NCBI GenBank assembly: GCA_015183035.1
Contig: JACZZP010000013.1
Coordinates: 124,001-188,000, forward strand
DNA from: Meloidogyne chitwoodi
Lineage: Eukaryota > Nematoda > Chromadorea > Rhabditida > Meloidogynidae
Length of the DNA stretch: 64,000 nt
Direction of reading: 5' to 3'
Below, piece after piece: positions 26,281-39,580 of the stretch. The translations under genes and the position numbers were made by a program. Below the pieces are notes generated by a model. The model was not told the DNA's origin. It saw only the letters and a program-made list of their open reading frames with translations, and made no database searches. Each line of letters starts with the position of its first letter. The first letter of the stretch is position 1.

Positions 26281-26989
26281 TAAAATAAGTAGATAAAAAA
26301 ATATAAGTTTTAACTGTCAATTATATAAGCTGAAAATAAAGATATAAACAAATTTTAATGAACTTGTTAAATTGTTATTAATGTAATGATTCATAGGAAT
26401 GAGAATTTAAAAATAAAGATTGCCTTAACAAAACTATGCACGATTAAACAAATTAGACTATGAACGCGCAAATTCACAGCAAAAAAAGAAGAAAATGGGG
26501 AAGAAAAAGTTAAAAATCAAATCCAAAAAATTTTTTAGAAAAAGGAAAATTAAAGTTAAAATTTGACGCATTTGGCATTGTTGGATCTAATGTCTTTACT
26601 ACTTTTCTCTTCCAACACTACTTATTTTAATTGTCTCTATCATTCAGCGCCTTTAGAAAACTGGACCTATACTTTTCGTCGAACAAAATTGCACGACATT
26701 TCGCCTCTACGACAAAAAAACACATTTCGTTTACCTGAGCCCACGATTTTTTGCCGTTGGGACGAAATGTCGTGTAATTTCTGTCGACGAAATGTCTGGA
26801 CACGAAAAAACTGAATTGATTTTAATGGCCGAATAGTCGCGGCTACGTAGCCGCGCGACTGTTTGACTGAAAACTTGGAGTTTTTAACGGGGAATTTTCT
26901 ATTTTTAATTTCATAAAATTTCAAAAATTAATTTATTATTACCTCTTAACTTTAATAAATAAAAATTTCGAGAATTAGTCACTATTTGC
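26281..26989. other. divergent promoter region between STAR and IPMK genes, with an imperfect inverted repeat
   Basis: Holds the 5' regions of both genes. A degenerate inverted repeat involves 26675-26708 (ttgcacgacatttcg) and 26761-26790 (cgaaatgtcgtgtaa), which may be a decayed short inverted-repeat element. Open frames on both strands here are products of that symmetry and show no protein resemblance. Confidence 0.5.
26835..26860. repeat. GC-rich palindromic hairpin
   Basis: 26839-26854 is a perfect 16-bp palindrome (GCGGCTACGTAGCCGC). AGTCG/CGACT flanks extend the stem with a 2-nt bulge. It stands out as the most GC-rich stretch in the intergenic DNA of the window. Its function is unknown; it may be the tip of a small element or a protein-binding site 130 bp upstream of the IPMK start codon. 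Confidence 0.75.
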
Positions 26990-28315
26990 ATGGATATTGG
27001 CATGGAATTGCCACCAAACCTTGAGTAAGTCATTTTTAAATAATATTAAAAGAGATCAAATTTTAAGATGGTATGAAGATCAAATCGCTGGTCATCATCC
27101 TTCAACAGTCAGAAATGGAGTAAGACAAATTGGTAAATTTAAACAAATTTAAATGTTTTTTTAATATTTTAGGAATACTAAAAGAACGAGGAAAGGAGAA
27201 TATCATTTTAAAATTGGTACAGCCAGAGAGACGTGGAGAACGTGAGGTTAGAAATTTCTTTTTTACTCAAAAATACCCGAAATTTAAAAGTCCAACCGAA
27301 AAATTTAATTTTAGGTTGCATTCTATCGTCGACTTGAACATGTCAAACTTGAAAAACAACAAAATAATATACATAATGAAAATAATGCAATTTCACTTAT
27401 TGAACTTGCTAAATTTTTACCGAGGTTCTATGGCTGTCAAAGCATTAAACTCTACGAGAAAGGTGCCAAAATAATAAAAATATAAGAATCGATGAATAAA
27501 AAATGAAGAAAAATTCAGATTCACCGAAAGAATTTCTACAGCTTGAAGGTTTTTTAAATTGGGAAATTAAAATTTAATAAATTAAAGACATTACTCATCC
27601 ATTCGAAAAGCCCTGTATAATGGACATAAAAATAGGAAAAGTTACTTGTAAGGTTTAAATTTAAAGAAAAATTAATTTTAAAATTTGTAGATGATCCTGA
27701 TGCAACAGAAGAAAAGAAAATGAAAGAGGAATCAAAATGCCCTTTACAAAAACTTATGGGATTTAGAATTCTTGGCTATAGAGTTTGATTTTTTTTAATT
27801 TTATTTTGTTAAATGTTTAGGTGCATACCTTAACAGAATTTTATAGCAAGGATCGAATTTGGGGAAGAGAAAGAACTTTAGAAAATTTACAACAAGGTTT
27901 TTAATTTGCTAAGAATTATTTGATTCCTCCGGCGCTTTTAATTTTTAAAAATTATTTAAATTCTTTAACCTTTTTTAAAGCTTTTGAAGAATATTTGGTC
28001 CAATTTCGCCCTGCTACGACGCTGGATACTCTAGATATGTTCATTGAACGCCTCAAAGCTATCCAAAAATGGTTTTTAAATCAAAAGATTTTACACTTTT
28101 ATGCGTCTTCACTTCTTTTTGTCTATGAAGGACATAGCCAACTACCCCCAACAGTTGATATTCGAATGATTGATTTTTCACATGTTTTTTCAATGGAAAA
28201 AGAACCTGAATTAGATGAAAACTACATTCACGGTTTAATTAAAATTATTGAAATTTTTGAAAAAATTCGGAATGAGCATAAACAGAAAGATGAGAAAAAA
28301 GAAGTAAAATATTAA
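26990..28315 (+). CDS. inositol polyphosphate multikinase (IPK family)
   Basis: Exons: 26990-27024, 27068-27132, 27173-27246, 27315-27462, 27519-27548, 27588-27647, 27691-27782, 27821-27896, 27981-28315; 304 residues. The family phosphorylates soluble inositol phosphates (InsP3 to InsP5) and can act on PIP2 in the nucleus. The inositol-binding signature PxxxDxKxG is present as 'PCIMDIKIG' around residue 140, preceded by 'FLQLEDITHPF' and followed by 'YDPDATEEK'. Upstream, 'IAGHHPSTVRNG' and 'ILKLVQPERRGEREVAFY' form the ATP-binding lobe. The C-terminal part has 'FYASSLLFVYEG' and 'IRMIDFSHVF', with the Asp that coordinates Mg-ATP. Length fits a compact IPMK rather than an IP3 3-kinase with calmodulin-binding extensions. 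The ATG chosen is the first in frame, and the second exon continues with the conserved Glu-Trp-Tyr-Glu. Confidence 0.93.
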
Positions 28316-28757
28316 AGGTCTGGAAAAAACTAAAATTCACTTAATTTTTAAATTATTATAAGTTAAAAATTTTCGGCTAATCACTTAAAAAACGTAGTTT
28401 TAAACAAATACTGGGTAGATGTTTTTTAAACACTTCTATTATTTTTATTAACATATTACCCAGCACTATATTAACCCCAAAATTATATGTTTTCGTTATT
28501 TTAGGTTTTAAACCCATTAGATAAATAAATGTTAAAAACAAAAATTCTTTTTTTTTTTGATATTTTTTTAATGAAAAAATGAGATAGAGAGATAAATGTT
28601 AAAAATAAGGAGTATGAACGCGCTAAAATCTATAGTATTTTTCTAATTTTTTTGAGTTAATTTCCCTATTTTTAAAAGAGTTAAATGTGTAAAAATAAAT
28701 GCTAATTTAAAATAAAACCGAATTTTAAGTGTGAGGATATTTTTCAAATTTTTTCTT
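28316..28757. other. convergent 3' intergenic region (IPMK / SMC1)
   Basis: AT-rich, holds both 3' UTRs. Several AATAAA-like strings occur on both strands. No other feature is seen. Confidence 0.6.
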
Positions 28758-31700
28758 CTAATCTTCTTCAAACATATTATCAAAATTTTCGAGATCATAA
28801 GTCAAAACTCCGCTGGCAATGCAAGGATTTGTACTTTTTGGGTAAATTCCAACAAGTGAATCTGCTTTGTTGTACATTTCTTCTTTTAATGAAATTACAA
28901 TTAGTTGAATATCTGATTGAGAACGTTCACGAATGTAATTTACAACCTTTAGATAAATTAAAAGAAAAAATTAAAAAAAGTGTAGCTTTGCACTCTGGTG
29001 TAGTTGGAAAATGTTTAATTTTTACAGTGCTTGAGTCATGAGTTCGAACCCAATTGACGTAAAATGATTTTTATTTAAACAAAAAATAATATTAATAATG
29101 ACCTTTTTTAAAAATATTTCCCATTATTTTTAAATATTTTTCACGCGCTTATAAAACAAAATTTGAAAAAAACCTTTGAAATATTTGTATTATCAAGTGC
29201 CGCATCAACTTCATCCAATACAAAAAATGGTGACGGATTACTTGAGTGAATTGCAAACAAAAGTGCTAAAGCAGCAACAGTCTTTTCTCCACCACTAAGA
29301 TTGTCCATTGGTCGAAATCTTTTTCCGGGTGCAATGCAGCTATAGGAAATTCCATCCAAATAGGGTTCTTCTGTATTTATTGGCCCCAAAAAAGCTTGAG
29401 CACTATCATTTTTACTCAACGCCTAAAAACGAAAGAAAAAATATTTAAAAAAAATGAGCAAAAGAAACCTTATAAATTTCATCAATTTTAGAAGCAACAG
29501 GTTCAAAAAAATCCTGAAAACGTTTCAATCTCTCCTTTTGAACTTTTTCAAATGCTCTTTTCGCAGCTTGAGCCTTTTTTCGGCCTTCATCAAGTTTTGC
29601 CATAGTCTCATTTTCTCGTTCTTTTACTTGATCAATACGTTGATCAAGCTTTGTACTTGGTGCAGTCATTTTAGAAAGTTTTTCTTCAGTTTCTGCCGCT
29701 GCTTTGCTCAATTCGTCAAGTAATGCACTAATTTCTGCTTCTGATTCTAACTAAAAATTTGACAGAATTTTATTAAAGTTTTGGATTCAAATTTTCAAAA
29801 AATAAGATATTAACAAACCTTCTTAATAGATGGTTTAAGACTACTATAATCAATTTCAATTTCTTCTGCAGCTTCCAAACTTTGTGAATGTAAATGGGAA
29901 GTGTTCAAAGAGGTTGATTGTGAATCATCTAATTAATATTAAAAATCAAATTTATTTACTAAAAAAAATCAAAAATTAACCTAATACATTGTTTGTCAAG
30001 TCACCATCATTAAGCATAATATGACTAAGAGATCCACTAATTAATGGAATATCAATAGATAATAATTTGCATTTATGTAAAATTGAATGACGTTTCTCCG
30101 CTCTTTTATTTCTTTCTTGTTTTTTTTGTTCAGAACTTCGTTCAATTGCATGTAATTCCTAAAAGGAAGATTTTAGAAAATAAAAAATAAATCAAAAAAC
30201 CCTATCCATTTCATTATTTCGTGCCTTAGCTTCTTTAGCATCTTTATCTGTTTTTGCAGCTTCTTCCCGTTTAGTTTCCACCTCTTTCTTCATATTTGTT
30301 AACGTTTTTTCCTTTTTTGCATATTCTTCTTCCATAATTTTAAACTCTTTTTCCAACTTTTTCTTTTCCGTCTCCAATGCTTTTAAACGTTCTTCTTCTT
30401 TTTTAACATTAGCTATAAAATTAAAAATAATTAAAACTAAAAAAACTAAAAAAACCATTTCTATCCTCACTACGAAGATATTCAAGTTCATATCTTAAAC
30501 GCTCAAGTTGATGGGTGAATGCACTAATCGACTTTTCATATTCTTCGTGAATACGCATTTCACGTTGTTCATATTCTCTGAAATATAAAAAAAATTTTTA
30601 CTATAGTTTTTATTAATTAACTGTTGTGGAAAATTTTGTGAACGTTAAATGGAATCGAACCATCATGGAAAAGGCGCCAAAACCGTAACACAACCACCAC
30701 ACTACAATCCGACCTTATTAATGACAATTTTTATTCCCAATATATTCACCCAAAAATTTAAAAATTTACCTAATATTTTTAATTCCAACTCTTGTACAAA
30801 AATCAGAAAAAACCTCATCTTGTATTTCGCTTTTATCCTTTTCCAATTTTTTAATTTCTTTTTGTAAGTCTTCTATTAAAATTTTTCTTCCCTCAATTCT
30901 AGCTTCAATTTCTACAGGTTCACCATTTGCTTCAACCTCTTGTTCTTCTTGAACAATTTGACGTTCAAATTTTTCAATTTCTTTTTGTGTAAAATGAAGA
31001 CGAGCTTCCAAATGCTTTATTTGATTTCTAGCCATTTCTACATCTAATTCACGTTTAGCACTTGCATGCAATTGACGAAGTCCATCTTGTAAATCACTTC
31101 TTTTTTCTTTTAATTTTCTTATCGCATTTTCATCCCATTTCTTTGCACGAGCTTTTAGATCAGAACTTCCGCCGCTAATTACGCCATTTGGCTGGAATTA
31201 AATTTTATTCAATAGAAAAAATTTAATTTTAAAAATAAACCTGAAATTGTGTTCCATCCAACGCAACAGCTCGGTAACGTTCGCTTTTTCGTGCTATTCC
31301 ATAAGCAATTTCGCGAGCATGTTGAGGCAATTCACAACTTTAAAAATTAAAATTTTAATAAAAATTAATCTGAAACACGTCTCCAATTAAAAAAAAATTA
31401 AATTTACATTAAAGAATTTCCACAAACAAATTGCAATGATTTTCGAATTTTTGCATTTAAATTTGACTCAGAAGAAATGTTTAAAACAGAAATAACATCA
31501 AAAGTTAGTTTTACTCCTGGAGGCTCTTTCAAGTCACGCAAATGTTCTCTAAGAGGTTCAACACGCAATTCAGATACTGGCAAAAATGTTTCTGGTGGAT
31601 AATGCTGTTCACGCAAATAGGAAATACATTCTTTTGCTGTTTCAGCAGTGTCACAGACGATTGAGTTCATATGCTTACCTAGAACCTTAAAAGAGAAAAA

Positions 31701-34059
31701 ATACTTATAATTAAATTCAAAATAAAGAAGATTTTTGTAAGAATGAAAAAAGGAAAAAGTGGTGAGAATTAAAAAATGGAACCACCTAAAAAGTTCTTTA
31801 TATTTCAATAAACTCCCCCAAAGAAACTCTCAAAAAACATTAAAAATTAAATAAACCTTTGTAACAGCCAATTGATATTTTCGATTTGAAGGTTTGCATA
31901 AATCAACAAGTCGTCCATAAACTCTATCATTAAAAACTCTTTTCAAATTTTCAACAGCTTCATGTTGTTTTCGACTCCTTTCTGATTCTGAATGATCACC
32001 ATGTGCATCAGCAATTTCTTTACAAATTTTATTATATTCTTCTTCCATTTTATGTTTCTTTTCTTTTGATTTTGCAACCTTTTTAAGAGAAAATTTAAAA
32101 AATATTCTATCAAAAATTAAAACAAAACTTCTTCTTGCAATTGAACCAAATTCTTTTTTGCTTCCTCCAAAGAAAGTTTTTGTTGATTTTCTGTTTGAAC
32201 AAGAGCTTCTAAATTTTTTTGATCAGTTGCTAATACTCTATTTTTTTGTTCTAATTTTTCATTATTTTGTTGCAAACGACGATTATCAAATTCATTTGCA
32301 CTAATTGCTGCTTCAACTTCTCTCAATTTATTTTCCAAATTTGTTCCAATAATATTACAGCGTTTTTCTACTTCTGCTTTTAATTGACGATAAGCAACAA
32401 TCTGTTAAAAAATAATAATAAATTAAAAAAAAATAAATTTATACATCTTGTTCGTTTAAATTAATTCCTTGACGCTGTGATTCTTCAAAAAGTCTTCTCT
32501 CTAATTCAGCCTTTTTTTGTTCAATTGTCCTAAAAATAATTAAATTTTTATTTTTTAAAATAATTAAATATGTTTACGTTATACTCGATTCATTAGTTTT
32601 TATTTGTTGATCAAGACTATTTATAGCCTTTACAGCATTATCATGAGCCTTTTTTATTCCATCCAAACGAATTCCACAATGTGCAAGTAATTGTTTTTTC
32701 TGAGCAATAATTGGCTTAGCACTGAGTAACTGACGTTCCTAAAATTAAAAAATAGGTCCAAAACAAAATTATAAAAACAAACAATGTGTTGAACATTTGA
32801 TTCTTTTTCATTTCTTGCTTTGTAAGTCCGTTTTGCCAAAGAAACCTTTTCTGCTAAAACCTTTTCAAAAGCAACCTTTTCCTTCTTTTTCTCCTCAACT
32901 TGTATTTTGAGATTTTCCAATTCTTCTTCAATTTTTCTTTTATTTTTTTCAGCAAAAAAGAGTTGAGAAACATATAATTCTTTGTTTTTATCGAGCTAAA
33001 AAATAAACATTTAGTTATAGAAATTTAGAATTTTATTGCCAAGTTTTTAAGATTAAAATATCCAAGACTTTGAATACCAAAAAGTCAGGATTTTAATACT
33101 GCTTCACATATTTATTTACACAAAAACTAATAAAAGTATACCAAATCTTGTTTCAAAGTCTGAAAACGTTTAGCATCCAACTGCTCCTGTTTAGCTTCAC
33201 GCATTTCCAAAACAATATCCTTCTTTCTATTGAGATTAGCTTGAGCATTTGATTCTGCGGCATGCATCTCTTCATTTAAACGTAGATATTCGTCACGTAA
33301 TTCGGATGATCTTTGAATTAAATTTTATAAAAAAATAAAAAAGATTACCTAGAAAGTTCTTCAAAAAGTTGAGTCATTTCCTTTGGATTTTGCATTGCAA
33401 TTTGTTCCACAGCACCTTGATATACAAGAAAGTTTTTTGCCTAAATTTCAAAATTAAAAAAAAAATATATTTAAAAAAAATTACTTTTATAAATATATTA
33501 ATCTTCTCCAGCTCTTTATGATATTCAGCAAAGCTAACTTTTTGATCATCCACTCTACATTCTGTTAACGTCCGTTGATATGTTTTTTCTTTTGCTTCTT
33601 CACCGTCAATTTGTTGGAAGACCATTTTAACTCGGCAAGGTGTTATTACTGGATCGTTTACACAAGCCCCATGAATAAGATCCTAAAGTTTATATAATTA
33701 CAACTTTTACTTATTCATTTTAGATGTAAAAATTTAAACAATTTTAATGAATACAAATTAAAATCTAATTTCAAGCTCAAGGGGACAATTATTAAATTCC
33801 ACCTATAAACAAATTGTAAAATAAAAATTACCGCCAGTTTCTTCACGCGCAAATGTTTTGCATTTTCTCCAAGAACAAACGATATAGCATCCATAAGATT
33901 AGACTTTCCTAAATTAAAAGTTATTTAAACTTTTAAAGATAAAAAACCTGATCCATTTGGTCCAATAATTGCAGAAAAGTTTTTGAAAGGGCCGATAACT
34001 TGCTTCCCTTTAAATGATTTGAAATTTTCAATCTCTAATGATACCAATGATCCTTGCAT
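28758..34059 (-). CDS. cohesin subunit SMC1
   Basis: Twenty exons, first 33948-34059 and last 28758-28946; the chain sums to 1,246 residues, close to human SMC1A (1,233). Walker A 'GPNGSGKSN' is split by intron 1. The second exon gives '[19 protein letters not shown]', and '[21 protein letters not shown]' (33349-33440) is specific for SMC1. Two long coiled coils flank the hinge, whose exons at 31857-32078, 31408-31685 and 31241-31337 include 'VYGRLVDLC' and '[11 protein letters not shown]'. The C-terminal head has 'FLGP', '[10 protein letters not shown]', the ABC signature 'LSGGEK' and Walker B '[13 protein letters not shown]' (exon 29174-29422). SMC1 pairs with SMC3 to hold sister chromatids and shape chromosomes. 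It is divergent from the TMEM185-like gene across 228 bp. Introns contain two tRNA relics. Confidence 0.97.
28995..29059 (+). pseudogene. tRNA-like relic in the last SMC1 intron
   Basis: TGGTGTAGTTGGAAAATG resembles an A-box and AGTTCGAACCC a B-box. The distance fits a tRNA, but the arms do not close. Confidence 0.4.
30641..30706 (-). pseudogene. tRNA-like relic in an SMC1 intron
   Basis: On the minus strand TGGTGGTTGTGTTACGG (A-box type) and GGTTCGATTCC (B-box type) are about 30 nt apart. The stems are degenerate. Confidence 0.45.
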
Positions 34060-34287
34060 TTTGCTAAAACTAAATAATATGTTTATAAAGTTAAAAATTT
34101 GAAAGAAAAATCGAAGTTTTGCTACAGAAAATAATAAAAAATGACCCATTTTAAAGTTGACAATTTGAAATTTTGTTAGCAAAATTTTTTAATGTCTTTT
34201 CATAATACCAACTTTCAAAATATGTTTAAAACAAAATGTTTTTTTTTGTTATATTCAGTTTTATGTTTTTTCTTCATCTTTAAAAAC
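34060..34287. promoter_or_regulatory. bidirectional promoter region SMC1 / TMEM185-like
   Basis: Only 228 bp separate the two divergent start codons. The stretch is AT-rich with T-tracts; no TATA box or recognisable factor site stands out. Shared regulation is inferred only from the geometry. Confidence 0.5.
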
Positions 34288-35995
<1,708 letters not shown>

Positions 35996-36358
35996 AAAAA
36001 TCATAATAATTTTATTCCAAAAAATTGAATTAAATTTATTTTTTTTAATTTTAGTGCTTGATAAGTTTTTTGTTTTTTTCAAGCACTACTTTTAATTTTT
36101 TCTATTTTTTTTTTTGCTAGTCTTTTTTTCCTTGCCCTATCATACTCATGTATTATTTTAAGCACTGCTTACATAATTTTTGCTTTAATTTTTAAAAATA
36201 TAGGTTATTAATATATTTTAGAATTTTATATAAATTAATTTTTTCTTATTGTAAATAAATATTATTTTTAAATTATTTTTTGTTTTTTATTGATTTTAAT
36301 TTCAATTAATTATTTTTTCAACTTTTCAAATTTAATTTTTTCAGTTTAAATGCGCTAA
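35996..36358. other. intergenic spacer TMEM185-like / DPH4
   Basis: Very T-rich. An acceptor-like 'ttttttcag' sits 10-20 nt upstream of the DPH4 start, suitable for spliced-leader trans-splicing. No gene is seen. Confidence 0.5.
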
Positions 36359-37167
36359 ATGCGTACATTATATTCTTTATTAAATTGTGAAGATCATAAT
36401 ATTTCCAACGAAGAATTGAGAAGGTTATATTTTAATTTATTACGCAAATTTCATCCAGACAGAAGTGGAACAGAAGATTTTGAACATTTTTTGGCAATTA
36501 ATAAGGCTTGGAAAGTTTTGAGGTTAATTTTGCTTTTTAAATAAATTTGAGTTTTTAACTGTTGATGCTTCCTTCTTGACTCTTACGATTATTTACATTT
36601 TTCGTTTCATCTATAAATGGTCAAGTAACCATAAAGGTCAATAAGTAATCAATAATGATTATTTATAAATATTTTGATAATGTGGGAGGCGTCGTTTTTA
36701 GTCTATCTTTGAAATATTTATAAATGAATATTTTTACGTTTACACAACTGAGGGAGGCTGTCCAATATTTTTCTTGACCATTTGTAGTTAAAAGGGGGAA
36801 AGAGAAAGGGATGTGGGAGAGTTAGTAGGAATTTAACCTCAGAACATGCTGAAAATTTTTTATTTTTAGATCACCAGAATCTCGTCGTTTGTATAATTGT
36901 TGGCTTCGTGAACAACTTTTTCGTGATAATAAAGAATTAATAGGAGAAGAAATTAACGTTTCTGCAAAAAATTTGACTGAAATTTGTCAAGAATTGTGTC
37001 GTTGTGGAGGTACTTACGAAGAGTTGACTTTAGATAGATTCAATTTGGTTCAGGATTATACTTTAGTTTTTTTTATTTTTTTGATCTCATTTTTTTTATT
37101 TCTTCAGTTAGATTGTTCAAATTGCTCACTTTGTTTAAAGGTTTGGAAAATTGAGAATATTTTATAA
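36359..37167 (+). CDS. DPH4 / DNAJC24-like J-domain and CSL zinc-finger protein (diphthamide pathway)
   Basis: Exons: 36359-36522, 36870-37065, 37108-37167; 139 residues. The N-terminal J-domain contains the HPD tripeptide in 'LLRKFHPDRSGTED' and 'AINKAWKVLR'. The C-terminal CSL zinc finger is complete: 'CRCGGTYE' supplies the first Cys pair and 'DCSNCSLCLKV' the second. DPH4 delivers electrons/iron to DPH1-DPH2 and DPH3 in diphthamide synthesis on elongation factor 2. The second intron (37066-37107) is 42 nt long and has no in-frame stop, so its retention would insert 14 hydrophobic residues between the Cys pairs. The ATG at 36350 is followed at once by a stop; the one at 36359 is used. The stop lies only 9 nt before RABL3. 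Confidence 0.88.
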
Positions 37168-37176
37168 AAAAACAAA

Positions 37177-38152
37177 ATGAACAGTGCAAACAAGGTTTTT
37201 TTATTTTTTTATTATTTTTAAAAAATTATTATTTAGGTTATCTTTCTAGGCGATTCAGGTGTTGGAAAATCTACTTTAATTCATTCACTTTGTGGAATTC
37301 AAAATAGTAGACCACAAAGTACTCTGGGGTGTTCAGTTCAGGTTTTTTAAAATAAATAACTGAAAAAATCGAGTGAATTTTTTCTCAGATTTTAGCTCAT
37401 CAATACCAAGCTGGAACTCCAAATGAAAGCACTGAACTTTTAGAATTGTGGGATATTGGAGGTTCAAATGCTCATCGTTTTTCAAGTCGTGTATTTTTGG
37501 ATGGAGCGAACGGCGTTGTTTTTGTTCATGATTTGAGTAATTCTAGAAGCGAGAAAAATTTGATGCTTTGGTTGGATTTGTTACAAGGAAGTGGTACTAC
37601 TAGCAACAATAAAAGTCAAAATTCCTCTTCTCGAAATAATTTATCAAATTCTTCTTTTTCTTCAAATATTAATAATAGACTAATTTATACTGCTACAGGG
37701 TCGGAAAGAAATTACAGAATAGCTGGTGGAGCTGTCGATTGTATGAACAATTTTGTAACGTTAGATGTTGAAAGGCTTTGGGCTGTTCCGACTTTGGTTG
37801 TTGGTCTGTTTAAAAATTTAATTTTATTTATTTTTGAATTTTAAAGGTACCTTTTTGGATAATTGTTCACCTGGAAGGGTTAAAGATCAATCTAGTGTTT
37901 CTTTTTTGAGGCAACATGAACACATTTTTTTGGATGCTCGAAGGCCTACTCAACCTGGTTCCACAAATCAGGTTTTTTACTTTTTAAAAAAATGGATTAA
38001 TTATTATGTATCTTTTTAAATTCTAGATTGTTTTAACAAACTTTTTTGATGCAATTATTCGTCACTCATCTGAATGTTCAAACAGAATTGGTGGGTCAAG
38101 AGCATCCTTGAGTGGTACTTCTTCTCCTAGGCACAGACGAAAAATTCTTTAA
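37177..38152 (+). CDS. RABL3-like small GTPase
   Basis: Exons: 37177-37194, 37237-37341, 37389-37803, 37847-37971, 38027-38152; 262 residues. P-loop 'GDSGVGKST' near residue 11, 'STLGCSVQ' (switch I region), 'ELWDIGGS' (switch II, replacing the usual DTAG), and 'ANGVVFVHDLSN' match RABL3, which forms dimers and affects KRAS prenylation and lymphoid development in vertebrates. A Ser/Asn-rich insertion (about residues 105-140) separates the core from the G4 region. The G4 motif, 'GTKLD' in vertebrate RABL3, reads 'GTFLDN' here, so the base-contacting Lys is missing. The start is the first ATG after the DPH4 stop, and intron 1 follows the sixth codon. Confidence 0.9.
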
Positions 38153-38448
38153 ATTTTGTTAAATAATTTTTCTGGTTTTTTAAACAAAGTTTAATTTTTT
38201 TTGAGACGAGTTTCCACCTTATGAAAAATTTCTTCCTTTAAATGGACTTACCCTTTTATTTCTGTTGATATTTATTTAAATAAATTTTTATTTTTTGATT
38301 TTATTTTTTTCTTTTTTTCAACAGTTTGTTTTACTTGTATTAAATATTTTAATTTATTTAAATCTTTTTTTTTAGCATTAGAATACATATTTCTAGTAGA
38401 AATCTTAAAATTTCTGCAAAATAAATATTTTGTGTTTAAAAAACGTTT

Positions 38449-38844
38449 ATGGGTGAAGGTGACAGCAACCAACAACAACAAACCACAGAAGATAATAATT
38501 CAACAACCGTTCGTTCACTTAAAAGTCTTAATCAATTAAATCAAAGTCTTCAAAATTTATTAAATAGGTTGGTTATTTTGTTAAAATTTTACAAATTTTG
38601 TTTTAGTTCAGACAAAACTGAGCCAGGATTAAACAATCGTATATCTCATCTTCGTTCCTCTATTGAACGTTTACGTGCTTGTACAACTTCTATAGAAAAT
38701 ATAAATCGAAGCGAAGACGATCAGTGGACAAAAATTGAAGATTTAAAACGTCAGCTTGTTAAGAAAAATGAATTTTTCAAACGATTCGGAGAAGTTGAAA
38801 AAGTTGGGGACGGAGGAAGTACAGCAACAACAACAAGCCAGTAG
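38449..38844 (+). CDS. small coiled-coil protein, MED9-like Mediator subunit
   Basis: Exons: 38449-38567, 38607-38844; 118 residues. Gln/Asn-rich N-terminus followed by two helices. The last, 'IEDLKRQLVKKNEFFKRF', resembles the MED9 C-terminal signature (…LREQVRTKNELLQKY in the human protein), and the preceding helix 'HLRSSIERLRACTTSIENI' fits the MED9 helix before it. MED9 sits in the middle module of Mediator, bridging activators and RNA polymerase II. The call rests on one short motif and length, so another two-helix Mediator subunit is possible. The last 77 nt of coding sequence overlap the RABIF start in another frame. Confidence 0.55.
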   Translation: MGEGDSNQQQQTTEDNNSTTVRSLKSLNQLNQSLQNLLNRLVILLKFYKFCFSSDKTEPGLNNRISHLRSSIERLRACTTSIENINRSEDDQWTKIEDLKRQLVKKNEFFKRFGEVEKVGDGGSTATTTSQ

Positions 38845-39456
38845 TGATCGACAAGAATTTAATGAAAACGAGGTTTTTTTTATTTTAAAAATAAGAGTGG
38901 TTTGAAAATAAGGAACAATTTATCCAACCTTTATTTTCAAATTTATCCAAATTTTTGTTGAAAAAAATTTTTTTTAGCAAGTAAACAATGAAGGACGAAA
39001 TTTAAAGCAAATTATTTGTAATCGTTGTGGAAGCATTATACTCCAAAAAATAACTTCAAATTTTCAAAGTGGAGGACCGTCAAAATACCTTCCTTTGCCC
39101 TTCCAGAAATCAAAGCATAACGAATTGGCAAATAATTTGGAGACTGAAGAACATAGCAAATGGTGGATTGTAAATGATATGTTTACTTTTGAAAATGGTA
39201 AAACTTCATTTTTTAATAATTTAGAGAAGAAAAATTTATTGAGTGGGCCAGTTGTGTGCCATCCTTTTTTTTTTAATTTTTTGTAAATTTTTTTTTTAAT
39301 TTTTTGTAAATTTTTTTTTCAGTTGGTTTTACACATTCTTTTGAAGGAATCAAATTTCTTGCATGTGCAGATTGTGAAATTGGACCTATTGGATTTGTTT
39401 GTCCAGACTCTAATAATTATTTTGTTTCTGTTGAACGAGTTGAATATAAAAATTGA
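38768..39456 (+). CDS. RABIF / MSS4 homologue
   Basis: Exons: 38768-38872, 38978-39197, 39323-39456; 152 residues. The Mss4 fold is recognised from the zinc-binding pairs 'CNRCGS' and 'CADCEIGPIGF', and from 'WWIVNDMFTFENVGFTHS', which includes the Rab-binding region. MSS4 is a nucleotide-release factor or holdase for exocytic Rabs. No in-frame ATG exists in exon 2. The only upstream one (38768) lies inside the MED9-like reading frame in the +1 register, giving a 50-residue N-terminus (Gln-rich) longer than in the human protein (about 28). Either the two genes truly overlap, or an unrecognised splice joins them. Confidence 0.85.
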
Positions 39457-39580
39457 TTAAATTATTTTTATTTGAAAAATAAATATTTATATTTATCTAT
39501 TTTATTTTTTTTAAGTTTTTATTCTTTTATATTTCAATTTTTATCATTTTAAATTTTATTTTATTTTTTCTAGATTTAAA

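Noticed and set aside
26563..26924. Open frames on both strands with similar peptides
   Set aside because: They mirror the inverted repeat and resemble no protein.
37051..37056. Splice donor directly after the CAG codon in DPH4 exon 2
   Set aside because: It would need a GA donor; a normal GT donor 15 nt downstream keeps frame and the conserved motif.
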